Assembly: GCF_963924675.1 (NCBI RefSeq)
Contig: NC_089235.1
Span: forward strand, 59,578,220 to 59,642,219
Length of the DNA stretch: 64,000 bases
Direction: 5' to 3'
Source of the DNA: Phocoena phocoena
Taxonomy: Eukaryota; Chordata; Mammalia; Artiodactyla; Phocoenidae
Position numbers and translations under genes: made by a program. The notes beneath the pieces are model-generated. The model had not been told where the DNA came from. It saw only the letters and a program-made list of their open reading frames with translations, and did no database searches. Below, in pieces: positions 10,761-22,254 of this stretch (position 1 is its first letter; each line of letters opens with the position of its first letter).

Positions 10761-11240
10761 CTAATTTTTTTAAACCAAAGGGGATCATAATGTATGTATT
10801 ATTCTGTGACAATGTTTCCCACTTGATATATCTCTCTATAGCAGTACATAAAGATCATTCTCATTATTTTTAACAGCTGCAGGGACAAACCATAGTTTAT
10901 AGAACTTTTCTCCTAATAATAAACAATTAGGTTACTTACAGGAGTTTTATTTGCTATGTGAAATAATGCTGTAATAAATTTTCCTGTACATATTATTGTA
11001 CAGGTAATTATAAAAACTACATTCCTGGATATGGGGTTCTTAAATTACAGAGTATGTGCTTTTATAATTTTGATACTATTGGCAAATTGTCCTTTAAAAA
11101 TGGAGCATCAGAATATACTCTTGCTAACAATGTATGGAAATGCCAGTTTCCCAATATCCTCACCTACTCTGGAATTACAATAATTTTTAATTCTCTGACT
11201 ATTTGAGAAGTAAGAAATGCTCTTGTTTTTCTGAATTCTA

Positions 11241-11485
11241 TTTATTTATTTTCCTTAATTTTTTTGGCTGCATCAGGTCTTAGTTGTGGCACCCAGGATC
11301 TTTCACTGAGTTAGGCGGGCTTCTCTCTAGGCGCGTGGCACGTAAGCTCAATAGAGGTGGCACGTGGGCCTAGTTACCCCATGGTCGGTGGGATCTTAGT
11401 TCCCTGACTGGGGATCGAACCCTGTCCCCTGCATTGGAAGGCGAATTCTTTACCACTGGACCACCAGGGAAGTCCCTTTTTTTCC
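11241..11485 (-). mobile_element. Older CHR-2/Bov-tA-related SINE, antisense
   Basis: Complement of the SINE head ('ccactggaccaccagggaagtccc') at the right and an A-rich tail seen as TTTATTTATT at the left. A perfect 10-bp duplication CTGAATTCTA lies at 11231-11240 and 11486-11495. The body differs from the young CHR copies ('ggctgcatcaggtcttagttgtgg'), so it is an older subfamily. Confidence 0.85.
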
Positions 11486-11514
11486 CTGAATTCTAAATAC
11501 ATTTAAGAGACGGT

Positions 11515-11518
<4 letters not shown>

Positions 11519-11544
<26 letters not shown>
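11519..11544. repeat. (GT)n microsatellite
   Basis: Pure GT repeat, 13 units. Confidence 0.95.
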
Positions 11545-11545
<1 letters not shown>

Positions 11546-11889
11546 TCAGTATAAGATTGTTAAGAAACACAGCTTTACATTTCACCCTATAAAATTCAAA
11601 TTCTTTGGAATATGTGCTGACTAAGGTTTTATAAAATAAAAGAAAGGATGTGCTTCTAAAGCCAACTGAGGTGAATTTTATGCTCTATAGAGTCAGCAAC
11701 TTTCTCCTTTGCTGTGCTAATGGAGAGGATGGGATTCATCAGAGGTGTCATTACTAGGAAATATCCCACCCACCACATAACTTTAGAAGTCTTGACTATC
11801 ACCCAGTAGTTTTCAAGTGAGGGAAGATTTGTCTGTAAACAGAGAAATACCTAATAAATAGTTTCATCTTAGCTTTTTTTTAATGGTTT

Positions 11890-12110
11890 AGTCATCCATT
11901 CATCCATCCACTCATTTATTTATTTAACTATTTATTTACCACCTAATTGGCATTGGCCTAGGGTGCTAGAGATATAAGGATTGTGTCCATTGACCCACAG
12001 TCTGATGTGTGGGTGGAGAGAGAACAGGGTAAACAAGCCTGCACAGATGTCCACTAAGAGCCTCTAAAGACTCCTGCACAGGGAGTCAGGCGAAGACAGA
12101 GCAGGATACG
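11890..12110 (-). mobile_element. L2 LINE 3' fragment
   Basis: Complementary L2: 'catccatccactcatttattta', 'ctaattggcattggcctagggtgctagaga', 'gtccattgacccacagtctgatg', 'cagggagtcagg'. Confidence 0.65.
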
Positions 12111-12947
12111 CTTAAATCCCATAGTGATCAGCAGACGAGTAGATAGAAAGGGCAATTCTACCTATCGGAGATTTTGGAAGCTGGATGGAAAACTTAACTA
12201 AATTCAAATTAAGACCCTGATCAAAACACTTAATTTCCACTGATGATCTGCAGGAGGAATCAATCACCAAGTCAGAAGATAGACCTAAAAACAAACACAA
12301 TTACTAGCTCATCTGGCAATACCCCAGCCAAGAAATCTGCATGACAAACAATGACCACCTTCTCGGCTATCAGCAAATAAGTGCAAGCCTAGGGGAAGGG
12401 CAGGGCAGGCACACAGGGGGGTTTATAAATAAATAGATGGTATAAAGTGTATTTTTACTACAACTTATAAGGACGGTCTTTCCAAATGAGTATTTTCTAT
12501 TTTCAAAAAACTGGTTATGATAAAGAAAAAATGTAGACCTGAGAAACATCAAAGTGTTTTACTTGATATTCCTCTTACCACCTTTCATTTTCTAAGGAGA
12601 GAACATAAATAAAGCGATATGTCACGCAGTCTTTTACAGGTCTGTATTATCACTGTTTAGTCTTTATATATTAAAACACATCTCTAAGTAAAAGACACAG
12701 TATTATACCCCACTGACATTGACATAGGAGAAAAATTCATTTTTAGGGTGAGAAATAGGATAAGTATTGCCTAAGTCTGAGGATCCAATTTCTATTCATG
12801 TCATGGAATAGAACTTCTTCTATATTTTTCTGAAAGGCTTTTTAATATGAGGAGATGGCTCTGTTAAGAACGGATGATTTTAATAAACATCTTCTAGACT
12901 GGACTTAGGGAAGTTGAATTCCACACCCTTGAAGTCTCTGTACTCAC
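12110..12947. other. Stretch with no recognised feature
   Basis: AT-rich, repeat-poor by eye. Includes a short AT tract near 12430. No coding frame with splice signals apart from the block that follows. Confidence 0.4.
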
Positions 12948-13027
12948 TCCTCTTTCAAGTCTTGAATTCCAGCATGAATTTCCATCAGCTGTTTAATTAG
13001 CATCTGATCCAGGCATCTTATCACCAT
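12948..13027 (-). other. Exon-like block, 80 bp, unidentified
   Basis: Read on the minus strand this block is preceded by a pyrimidine tract and acceptor (TTTTCTTTTTGGCAG) and followed by a donor GTGAGTA. One frame is open for all 26 codons and starts with ATG; the other two contain stops. The peptide is amphipathic (MVIRCLDQMLIKQLMEIHAG, then five more residues and a final split codon) with leucine/isoleucine spacing of a short coiled coil. I do not recognise the protein; small leucine-rich adaptor families have exons of similar look, but that is only resemblance. It could equally be a chance open stretch. Confidence 0.25.
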
Positions 13028-13079
13028 CTGCCAAAAAGAAAATATCTATTGCCTGTGAGCTAGGTGAAGTCTGATCTAA

Positions 13080-13118
13080 TACTTTTATTTACTTATTTTT
13101 AATTTTTAATTTTTTGGT
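13080..13118. repeat. T-rich (TTTA/TTTTAA)n tract
   Basis: Imperfect tract that would be the A-rich tail of a minus-strand retroposon, see the following entry. Confidence 0.5.
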
Positions 13119-13172
13119 GGATGCTCTCTTTCTCTTCACTCTTCAACTGAGATATCTGCATTTGGTACTTTA

Positions 13173-13442
13173 CTAGTTGGGATAGAGGTCCATGTTTTCA
13201 GACTTATACCCCAGGATGACATTCCTCACCAGTGGGATTTCCTGGTCCCACATCTTACCCCACCAGGTCCCTGCTCTCCTCACTCTTCCTCTGACAAACT
13301 CATCTATGTACATGTGATAAAGGGTGATCTTGATGGGCAACAGATTGAAGGGGCAATCTGGAGGCAATATCGTAACGCAGAGGAGTTTAGTGTAAGCTTC
13401 ACTTTGAATGTTGTTACACTGTACTACACAGTCAGCTGACAT
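13173..13442 (-). pseudogene. Possible retroposed coding fragment, unidentified
   Basis: An 89-codon open frame (ATG to TAG) on the minus strand. Its composition looks protein-like, with repeated charged/aromatic residues ('TWWGKMWDQEIPLVRN'). About 55 bp after the stop lies an A-rich tract in the right orientation (13080-13118), as in a processed pseudogene. I could not place the peptide in any family and found no target duplication. A chance ORF next to an A-rich tract is a real alternative. Confidence 0.2.
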
Positions 13443-13469
13443 GGTTAAATGCTATGAAGCTCAAGTCTT

Positions 13470-13965
13470 CATTCTTCCTTCCATACACTGCCCTGTCTTC
13501 CAGGCCCATCTTGCATGGGTAGCGCCGTTCCCTCTCACCACATCCAGCCTCTTTCAGTATGCACCACGAATTTTCTTGCTTTAGGGCCTTCCTCCCAGCT
13601 CTTCTCTCTTTGGGAGCGGTGCTTTGGCCCCATGCATATAGTTACCTCCCATTCATCTTCTAAAACTTGGCTGAAGAGTCACTGCTCTAGGAAATGTGCT
13701 AGAATTTTTGCCTTTCTAATCCATGAAGTCCTTTTTAGATGATGTTCCTCTCTGTTTCCTTAGCATCTTATGCATGCTTCTTTCAGAACACTTGTCAAAG
13801 ACCATGCCTGTAATTTTGTTCATCCAGCACAAAGAAAGCTGGAATTAAAAGTAATCATTCATATTATTTGTAGTTGTTATTGTTATAGTACTATAATCCC
13901 CAGCCTCTAATGAAGCCACTGGTATATGCTTGGAAGTTGATAAATATTTGTAGATTGACTGGATT
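13470..13965 (+). mobile_element. L2 LINE 3' end
   Basis: L2 order is clear: 'ttttcttgctttagggccttcct', 'aaaacttggctgaagagtcactgctctagg', 'tttttagatgatgttcc', 'gaacacttgtcaaagac', ending in 'ggaagttgataaatatttgtagattgactgg', the L2 terminus. Confidence 0.75.
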
Positions 13966-14039
13966 AACTCAGGCTTGCATTGGGAACTATACTTTCCTTC
14001 TCTGTAGCTTCTTCTGGATTATCGCAGAGAAAAGTGATC

Positions 14040-14230
14040 CCCATCTTCCTAATGCCTGTAATACTTTCTCCCATTCATACAGACTTTTCACTCTGTCCCC
14101 CGATTTATGCAAAGTCTCCATATATAACATATAAACTCCTCGAGGGCAGTAATGCTATTCTACGAAACTATGGCCCCTACAGAACCTCACACAAGTCACT
14201 GAATGAAGTAGATATTCAAAAAATATTTTT
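14040..14230 (+). mobile_element. L2 LINE 3' fragment
   Basis: Contains 'ataaactcctcgagggcagtaatgctatt' and a degenerate 'cactgaatgaagtagatattc' end, as in the L2 3' terminus. Confidence 0.5.
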
Positions 14231-14555
14231 CCCCCCTAAGACATATTACTAGAGATAGAGTGTCACTTCATAATGACAAAAAGTACATTTCGTATGACAG
14301 AAATAATTTTAAATTTTCATGCAAATTTTGACACCGCCTCAGAATGTTTAAGCAAAAGTTAGCAGAAAAAATAGATAAATGCAATATCATACAGCGATAG
14401 TTTAACAAATCTTTCTATATTCGATAGACCAAGAATATAAAAAGTCAGCAAGAATATAGAAGGGATTTAATTACATAATTAAAAAATTAGCAAGCATAAT
14501 TAAGATTTAAGATATATACGTAGTAGAACAATGCACTCCCAACCGGAGAATACAC
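14230..14555. other. Stretch with no recognised feature
   Basis: AT-rich; nothing identified. Confidence 0.4.
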
Positions 14556-14557
14556 TC

Positions 14558-14922
14558 TTTTTTTTTAAACATCTTTATTGGAGTATAATTGCTTTACAGT
14601 GTTGTGTTAGTTTCTGCTTTATAACAAAGTGAATCAGCTATACATATACATATATCCCCGTATCTCCTGCCTCTTGCGTCTCCCTCCCACCCTCCCTATC
14701 CCACCCCTCTAGGTGGTCACAAAGCACCGAGCTGATCTCCCTGTGCTGTGCGGCTGCTTCCCACTAGCTATCGGTTTTACATTTGGTAGTGTATATACGT
14801 CCACGCCACTCTCTCATTCGTCGCAGCTTACCCTTCCCTCTCCCCGTGTCCTCAAGTACATTCTCTATGTCTGCGTCTTTATTCCTGTCCTGCCCCTGGT
14901 TCTTCAGAACCATTCAAAAAAT
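14558..14922 (-). mobile_element. 5'-truncated L1, 3' UTR only
   Basis: Poly(A) tail appears as T9 at 14558-14566, followed by the complement of the cetacean L1 3' UTR ('catctttattggagtataattgc', 'ctaggtggtcacaaagcaccgagctg'). Ends near 'tggttcttcagaacc'. No coding part. Target duplication not found by eye. Confidence 0.85.
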
Positions 14923-14924
14923 AA

Positions 14925-15535
14925 TTTTGAATGCATAAAAAATAGATAACAAGCAGGATCACATTTGTTGATTTCTGAAAATTATAGCATATTTTTGCTG
15001 AATTAAACGTGGAGGAGGGGATGAATAGAGATATTCTGGTAACTCTGGATGTTTTGCACAATTACAGCTCCTCAAGAAAGACCACTGGGTGATGCTAAAA
15101 CGTTTGCTGAAGCACAATGGTAAACTGTTTGACAGTGTTCCTTAGTGCTAGAAACAAAATAAGAAATGATGTTAGGCTTCTATTTACATATCTGTTGCCG
15201 GCACAACTGATAATGAAAGAACTCCAAAGCTACAGTGGCTAAAATTAGAAAAGATTACTTGATTGATTAGTGATGTCTGCCATGAGGATGAGGAGTGCAT
15301 GCCCATATATTTACCATCTCAGGACTGTGCCATCTACCCTGTCATTCAATTGGATACTAGCAAGAATCGAAAACGAATTTCCAACTCCTGAGGTTGAAAC
15401 CATGGTATTTAAGTTTTTATTCTGTTGGGTTCTGTCATAAGATATACTATATAGTAGTTTGGGTGTTATAAAACACTAAGTAAAAGATTTTGGAATTGTT
15501 TTTATTTGCCCTTTCATGTTTGTTCCTAAAATCTA
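14925..15535. other. Stretch with no recognised feature
   Basis: No repeat family or coding signal identified. Confidence 0.4.
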
Positions 15536-15630
15536 GGTTTTGGAAACACTTGTTGCCCCTGTAAGGAGGTGGAGCCTAATATCTACCATTCCCCTTGAGT
15601 TTGGCTTCCAAAGAATAGTGTATGGAAAGG

Positions 15631-15631
15631 G

Positions 15632-15688
<57 letters not shown>
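15631..15688. repeat. (A)n(TA)n microsatellite
   Basis: A run of about 18 A followed by about 19 TA units. Likely to be length-polymorphic. Confidence 0.95.
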
Positions 15689-15690
<2 letters not shown>

Positions 15691-15734
15691 CTACAGTGGA
15701 GGAAACTGGCAAACACTCCCTAACCAAGTAATCA

Positions 15735-16240
15735 AGGTGAACATCCCCAGTGATAAACCATGTTGATACCATGTACTCTCTCTTATGATGATAAGGGCAC
15801 TTGACGTCTGTGGTATTAATCCCCAAATCCTGTAACTCCAAGTTGAATTACGAGAAAGCACCAGCCAACCCCAAATTAAGGAGCGTTGCACAAAATATCT
15901 GAGCAGTACTTCCCCAAACTGTCAAAATCATGCAAAAACAAGGAAAGACTGAGAAACTGTCAGAGCCAAGAGCTGTCTAAGCTGATATGATGTCTAGATG
16001 CGATGTGGTATCCTAGAACAGAAAAAGAACGTTAGTGGAAAACCACTGAAATCAAGTAAGTCTGAAGTTTAGTTAATAGCAATGTACCAGTGTTGTTTTC
16101 TTGGTTTTGACAAATGTATCATGATAATGGAAGATGTTAATATTAGGGGAAACTAAGTGAGTGGTACACAGGAACTCCTTATTATCTTTGCAACTTTTTT
16201 GTAGATCTCTAATTATTCTAAAATGAAAAGTTTATTTAAC
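15735..16240 (+). mobile_element. Old L1M 3' UTR fragment
   Basis: Follows the L1M 3' end: 'gatatgatgtctagatgcgatgtggtatcc', 'agaaaaagaacgttagtggaaaa', 'aatagcaatgtaccagtg', 'gacaaatgtatcatgataatggaagatgttaat', 'aggggaaactaagtgag', ending 'attctaaaatgaaaagttta'. Confidence 0.7.
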
Positions 16241-16289
16241 CAACCAACTATACAAAATGTGTTAGTGAGGTATATGTATTCTTGTTTGA

Positions 16290-16332
16290 GCTGTGTGTCT
16301 GTGTGTGTCTGTGTGTGTGGGTGTGTGTACTA
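16290..16332. repeat. (TG)n-rich microsatellite
   Basis: Interrupted (TGTGTC)n/(TG)n tract. Confidence 0.85.
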
Positions 16333-16616
16333 AAACCTTGCTCAAATAACATATGTGAAACCTAGGCTTCAGCATACGATTTTACCTGGGGAGAATTTTG
16401 CCAGGGAAATGTTATTGTAACTTATTTAGTTATTATATTTACCATTTTATTTTTAAGTTAGCCTCACTTTACAGTAATGAGACTTTTTCTTCCTCCTTTT
16501 CTCTTTATAAATGAAGTAATAGAAGAATAGTCAGCATTTCCCTTATTTTTTCTTGTACTTCCTCTACTTTCAGATACTAATTCTGCTATCTTCTAACAAA
16601 AATTTCTCCTTTTTGG

Positions 16617-17493
16617 GGAGTAGAAGGACGAGCCCTCACTCCTTGCGAGAGCACCAGAATCTAACAGCTAACTGCTGAACAATCATTGACAGGAAGACAC
16701 TGGAACTCACCAGAAAAAATACCCCACATCCAAAGACAAAGGAGAAGCTGCAGTGAGATGGTAGGAGGGACTCAATCACAATAAAATCAAATCCCATAAC
16801 TGTTGGATGGGTGACTCACAAACTGGAGAACACTTATACCACAGAAGTCCACCCACTGGAGTGAAGGTTCTGAGCCCCACGTCAGGCTTCCTAACCTGGG
16901 GGTCTGGCAATGGGAGGAGGAATTCCTAGAGAATCAGACTTTGAAGGCTAGTGGGATTCGATTGCAGGACTTTGACAGGACTAGGGGAAACATCTTGCAG
17001 GGCACACACAAAGTAGTGCATGCTTCGGGACCCAGGGGAAGGAGCATTCACCCCATAGGAGATTGAACCAGAACTATCTGCTAGTGTTGGAGGGTCTCCT
17101 GCAGAGGCGGGGGGTGGCTGTGTCTCACTGTGAGGACAAGGACACTGGCAGCAGAAGTTCTGGGAAGTACTCCTTGGCGTGAGACCTCCCAGAGTCCGAC
17201 ATTAGCCCCACCAAAGAGCCCGGGTAGGCTCCAGTGTTGGGTCACCTCAGGCCAAATAACCAACAAGGAGGGAACCCAGCCCCACCCATCAGCAGGCAAG
17301 TCGATTAAAGTTCTACTGAGCTCTGCCCACCAGAGCAACACCCAGCTCTACCCACCACCAGTCCCTCCCATCAGGAAACTTGCACAAGCCTCTTTGATAG
17401 CCTCATCCACCGGAGGGCAGACAGCAGAAGCAAGAAGAACTACAATCCTGCAGCCTGGGGAATTAAAACCACATTCACAGAAACATAGATGAG
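16617..17493 (+). promoter_or_regulatory. L1 5' UTR (internal promoter region)
   Basis: The region from the target duplication to the ORF1 start is GC-richer than the body and opens GGAGTAGAAGGACGAGCC. In active L1s this part carries the internal RNA polymerase II promoter. Presence here means the insertion was not strongly 5'-truncated; whether it is the true transcription start cannot be told without a family consensus. It holds an unrelated-looking 120-codon open frame at 17130-17492. Confidence 0.7.
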
Positions 17494-18390
17494 ATGAAAA
17501 GGCAGAGGGCTAAGTAACAGATAAAGGAACAAGATAAAACCCCAGAAAAACAACTAAATGAAGTGGAGATAGGCAACCTTCCAGAAAAAGAATTCAGAAT
17601 AATAACAGTGAAGATGATCCAGGACCTCAGAAAAAGAATGAGGGAAAGATCAAGAAGATGCAAGAAATGTTTAACAAAGACCTAGAAGAATTAAAGAACA
17701 AACAAACAGAGATGAACAATACAATAACTGAAATGAAAAATACACTAGAAGGAATCAATAGCAGAATAACTGAGGCAGAAGAACGGATAACAGAATGGTG
17801 GAATTCACTGCTGTGGAACAGGATGAAGAGAAAAGAATGAAAAAAAGTGAAGACAGCCTAAGAGACCTCAGGGACAACGTTAAACGCAACAACGTTCACT
17901 TTATAGGGGTCTCAGAAGGAGAAGAGAGAGAGAGAAAGGACCCGAGAAAATATTTGAAGAGCTTATAGTCGAAAACTTCCCTAACATGGGAAAGGAAATA
18001 GCCACCCAAGTCCAGGAAGTGCAGCAAGTCCCATACAGGATAAACCCAAGGAGAAACACACCGAGACACACAGTAATCAAATTGGCAAAAATTAAAGACA
18101 GAGAAAAATTATTGAAAGCAGCAAGGGAAAAACAACAAATAACATACAAGGGAACTCCCATAAGGTTAACAGCTGATTTCTTGGCAGAAACTCTACAAGC
18201 CAGATGGGAGTGGCATGACATATTCAAAGTGATGAAAGGGAAGAACCTACAACCAAGATTACTCTACCCAGCAAGGATCTCATTCAGATTCGATGGAGAA
18301 ATCAAAAGCTTTACAGACAAGCAAAAGCTAAGAGAATTCAGCACCACCACCACACCAGCTCTACAACAAATGCTAAAGGAACTTCTCTAA
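17494..18390 (+). pseudogene. L1 ORF1 (RNA-binding chaperone), inactivated
   Basis: ORF1p forms trimers that bind L1 RNA. The start ATG at 17494 is followed by a stop at codon 8 (TAA, 17515). The coiled-coil part is readable at 17658-17840 ('KNKQTEMNNTITEMKNTLEG', then further heptads). A frame break lies between about 17790 and 17950. From 17986 to the TAA at 18388-18390 the RRM and C-terminal domains are open for 134 codons ('RINPRRNTPRHTVIKLAKIK', 'LYPARISFRFDGEIKSFTDK'). The 897-bp span fits a normal ORF1 of about 300 codons, so most damage is point changes and small indels. Confidence 0.88.
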
Positions 18391-21323
18391 GTGGGAAACA
18401 CAAGAGAAGAAAAGGACCTACAAAAACAAACACAAAACAATTGAGAAAATGGTAATAGGAAGATACATATTGATAATTATCTTAAACGTGAATGTATTAA
18501 ATGCTCCAACCAAAAGACACAGGCTCACAGAATGGATACAAAAACAAGACCCATATATACGCTGTTTACAAGAGACCCACTTCAGACCTAGGGACACATA
18601 CAGACTGAAAGTAAGGGGATGGAAAAAGATATTCCATGCAAATGGAAATCAAAAGAAAGCTGGAGTAGCAATACTCATATCAGATAAAATAGACTTTAAA
18701 ATAAAGAATGTTACAAGAGACAAGGAAGGACACTACATAATGATCAAGGGATCAATCCAAGAAGAAGATATAACAATTATAAATATATATGCACCCAAAC
18801 ATAGGAGCACCTCAATACACAAGGCAACTGCTAACAGCTATAAAAGAGGAAATAGATAGTAACACAATAATAGTGGGGGACTTTACCACCTCACTTACAC
18901 CAATGGACAGATCATCCAAACAGAAAATTAATAAGGAAACACAAGTTTTAAATGACACAATGGACTGGATAGATTTAACTGATATTTATAGGACACTGCA
19001 TCCAACAACAGCAGATTACACTTTCTTTTCAAGTGCGCATGGAACATTCTCCAGGAGAGATCATATCTCAGGTCACAAATCAAGCCTCAGTAAATTTTAA
19101 AAAACTGAAATCATGTCAAGCATCTTTTCTGACCACAACACTATAAGATTAGAAATCAATTACAGGGAAAAAACCATAAAAAACACAAACACATGGAGGC
19201 AAAACAATACGTTACTAAATAACCAAGAGATCACTGAAGAAATCAAAGAGGAAATCAAAATATACCTAGAGACAAATGACAATGAAAACACGATTATCCA
19301 AAACCTATGGGATGCAGCAAAAGCAGTTCTAAGAGGGAAGTTTATAGCAATACAAGCCTACCTCAAGAAACAAGAAAAATCTCAAATAAACAACCTAACC
19401 TGACACCTAAAGCAGCTACAGAAAGAACAAGAGAAACCCCAAAGTTAGCAGAAGAAAAGAAATCATAAAGATCAGAGCAGAAATAAATGAAAAAGAATGA
19501 AGCAAACAATAGCAAAGATCAATAAAACTAAAAGCTGGTTCTCTGAGAAGATAAACAAAATTGATAAACCATTGGACAGACTCATCAAGAAAAAGAGGGC
19601 GAGGACTCAAATCAATAAAATTAGAAATGAAAAAGAAGTTACAACAGACACTGCAGAAATACAAAGCATCCTGAGAGACTACTACAAGCAACTCTATGCC
19701 AATAAAATGGACAACCTGGAACAAATGGACAAATTCTTAGAAGGGTATAACCTTCCAAGATGGAACCAGGAAGAAACAGAAAATATGAACTGACCAATCA
19801 CAAGTAATGAAATTGAAACTGTGATTTAAAATCTTCCAACAAACAAAGTCCAGGACCAGATGGCTTCACAGGTGAATTCTATCAAATATTTAGAGAAGAG
19901 CTAACACCCATCCTTCTCAAACTCTTCCAAAAAATTGTAGAGGAAGAAACACTCCCAAACTCATTCTATGAGGCCACCATCACCCTGATACCAAAACCAG
20001 ACAAAGATACTACAAAAAAGAAAATTACAGACCAATGTCACTGATGAATATAGATGCAAAAATCCTCAACAAAATACTAGCAAACAGAATCCAACAACAC
20101 AGTAAAAGGATCATACACCATGATCAAGTGGGATTTATCCCAGGGATGCAAGGATTCTTCAATATACGCAAATCAATCAATGTGATACACCATATAAACA
20201 AATTGAAGAAGAAAAACCATATGATCATCTTGAGAGATGCAGAAATAGCTTTTGACAAAATTCAACACCCATTTATAATAATAACTCTCCAGAAACTGGG
20301 CATAGAGGGAACTGACCTCAACATAATAAAGGCCGTATATGACAAACCCAGAGCAAATATCATTCTCAATGGTGAAAAACTGAAAGCATTTCCTCTAAGA
20401 TCAGGAACAAGACAAGGCTGTCCACTCTCACCACTATTATTCAACATAGTTTTGGAAGTCCTTGCCACAGCAATCAGAGAAGAAAAAGAAATACAAATTG
20501 GAAAAGAAGAAAACTGTCACTGTTTGCAGATGACATGATACTATACATAGAGAATCCTAAAGATGCCACCTGAAAACTACCTGAGCTTATCAATGAATTT
20601 GGTAAAGTTTCAGAACACAAAATTAATGCACAGAAATCTCTTGCATTCCTATACACTAATGATGAAAAATCTGAAAGAGAAATTAAGGAAACACTCCCAT
20701 TTACTATTGCAACAAAAAGAAAAAGATACCTAGGAATAAACCTACCTAGGGAGACAAAAGACGTGTATACAGAAAACTGTAAGACACTGATGAAAGAAAT
20801 TAAAGATGATGCAAACAGATGGAGAGATATACCATGTTCCTGGATTGGAAGAATCAATATTGTGAAAATGACTATGCTACCCAAAGCAATCTACAGATTC
20901 AATGCAATCCCTATCAAACTACCACTGGTATTTTTCACAGAACTAGAACAAAAATTTTCACAATTTGTATGGAAACACAAGAGACCCCGAATAGCCAAAG
21001 TGGTCTTGAGGGAAAAAAAATGGAGCTGGAGGAATCAGACTCCCTGACTTCACACTGTACTACAAAGCTACAGTAATCAAGACAAAATGGTAATGGAAGA
21101 AAAACAGAAATATAGATCAATGGAACAGGATAGAAAGCCCAGAGATAAACCCACACACCTATGTTCAACTAACCTATGACAAAGGAGGCAAGGATATACA
21201 ATGGAGAAAAGACAGTCTCTTCAATTAGTGGTACTGGGAAAACTGGACAGCTACATGTAAAAGAATGAAATTGGAACACTCCATAACAAGCATACAGAAA
21301 AATAAACTCAAAATGGATTAGAG

Positions 21324-21592
21324 GGCTTCCCTGGTGGCGCAGTGGTTGAGAGTCCGCCGGCCAATGCAGGGGACACGGGTTCGTGCCCCGGTCCAGGAAG
21401 ATCCCACATGCCGCAGAGCAGCTGGGCCCGTGAGCCATGGCTGCTGAGCCTGCACGTTCGGAGCCTGCTCTGCAACAGGAGAGGCCACAAGAAGTGAGGG
21501 AAGTTCTAAGAGGGAAGCTTATAGCAATACAAGCTATACAAGTGAGAGGCCCACGTACCGCAAAAAGGAAAAATAAATAAATAAATAAAGGT
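21324..21592 (+). mobile_element. CHR SINE nested in L1, with an internal L1 ORF2 segment
   Basis: Inserted in ORF2 of the L1, with short duplications ATTAGAG at 21317-21323 and 21593-21599. Between 'gaggccacaa' (to 21490) and 'agtgagaggc' (from 21541), where other copies read straight on, about 50 extra bases are present. Positions 21502-21536 match L1 ORF2 at 19325-19360 with one substitution and one missing base. The word AAGTGAG occurs on both sides of the extra segment. The tail is (AAAT)n. Confidence 0.9.
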
Positions 21593-22035
21593 ATTAGAGA
21601 CCTAAATGTAAGACCAGACACTATAAAACTCTTAGAGGAAAGCATAGGAAGAACACTCTTTGACATAAATCACAGCAAGATCTTTTTTGATCCACCTCCT
21701 AGAGTAATGGAAATAAAAACAAAAATAAACAAATGAGACCTAATGAAACTTAAAAGCTTTTGCACAGCAAAGGAAACTTCAAACAAGAAGAAAAGACAAC
21801 CCTCAGAATGGGAGAAAATATTTGCAAACGAATCAATGGACAAAGGATTAATGTCCAAAATACATAAACAGCTCATGCAGCTCAATATTAAAAAAACAAA
21901 CAGCCCAATCCAAAAATGAGCAGAAGACCTAAATAGACATTTCTCCAAAGAAGACATACAGATGGCCAAGAGGCACATGAAAACCTGCTCAACATCACTA
22001 GTTATTAGAGAAATGCAAATCAAAACTACATTGAG

Positions 22036-22254
22036 GGGCTTCCCTGGTGGCGTAGTGGTTGAGAGTCCGCCTGCTGATGCAGGGGACACGGGTTCGTGCC
22101 CCTGTCCGGGAGGATCCCACATGCCACGGAACGGCTGGGCCCGTGAGCAATGGCCGCTGAGCCTGCGTGTCCGGAGCCTGTGCTCTGCAACGGGAGAGGC
22201 CACAACAGTGAGAGGCCTGCGTACCACACAAAAAAGCCAAAAACCAAAAACCAA
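22036..22254 (+). mobile_element. CHR SINE nested in L1 ORF2 C-terminal region
   Basis: Complete copy with tail rich in CCAAAAA. Target duplication of 14 bp, AAAACTACATTGAG at 22022-22035 and AAAACTACAATGAG at 22255-22268 (one difference). Confidence 0.93.

Larger units (their letters stand above)
10322..11230 (-). mobile_element. Old LINE fragment (L1M/HAL1-like), antisense
   Basis: The plus strand reads as the complement of an old L1-lineage ORF2 region: 'gggatcataatgtatgtattattctgtgac', 'aataatgctgtaataaattttcctgta', 'attggcaaattgtcctttaaaaatgg', 'cccaatatcctcacc'. The same family, same orientation, recurs at 54270-55080. It is interrupted by the CHR SINE at 10399 and by a (CA)n tract. 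The subfamily name is a guess. Confidence 0.55.

Noticed and set aside
15533..15841. Frames with (YI)n runs
   Set aside because: Translation of the (TA)n tract.
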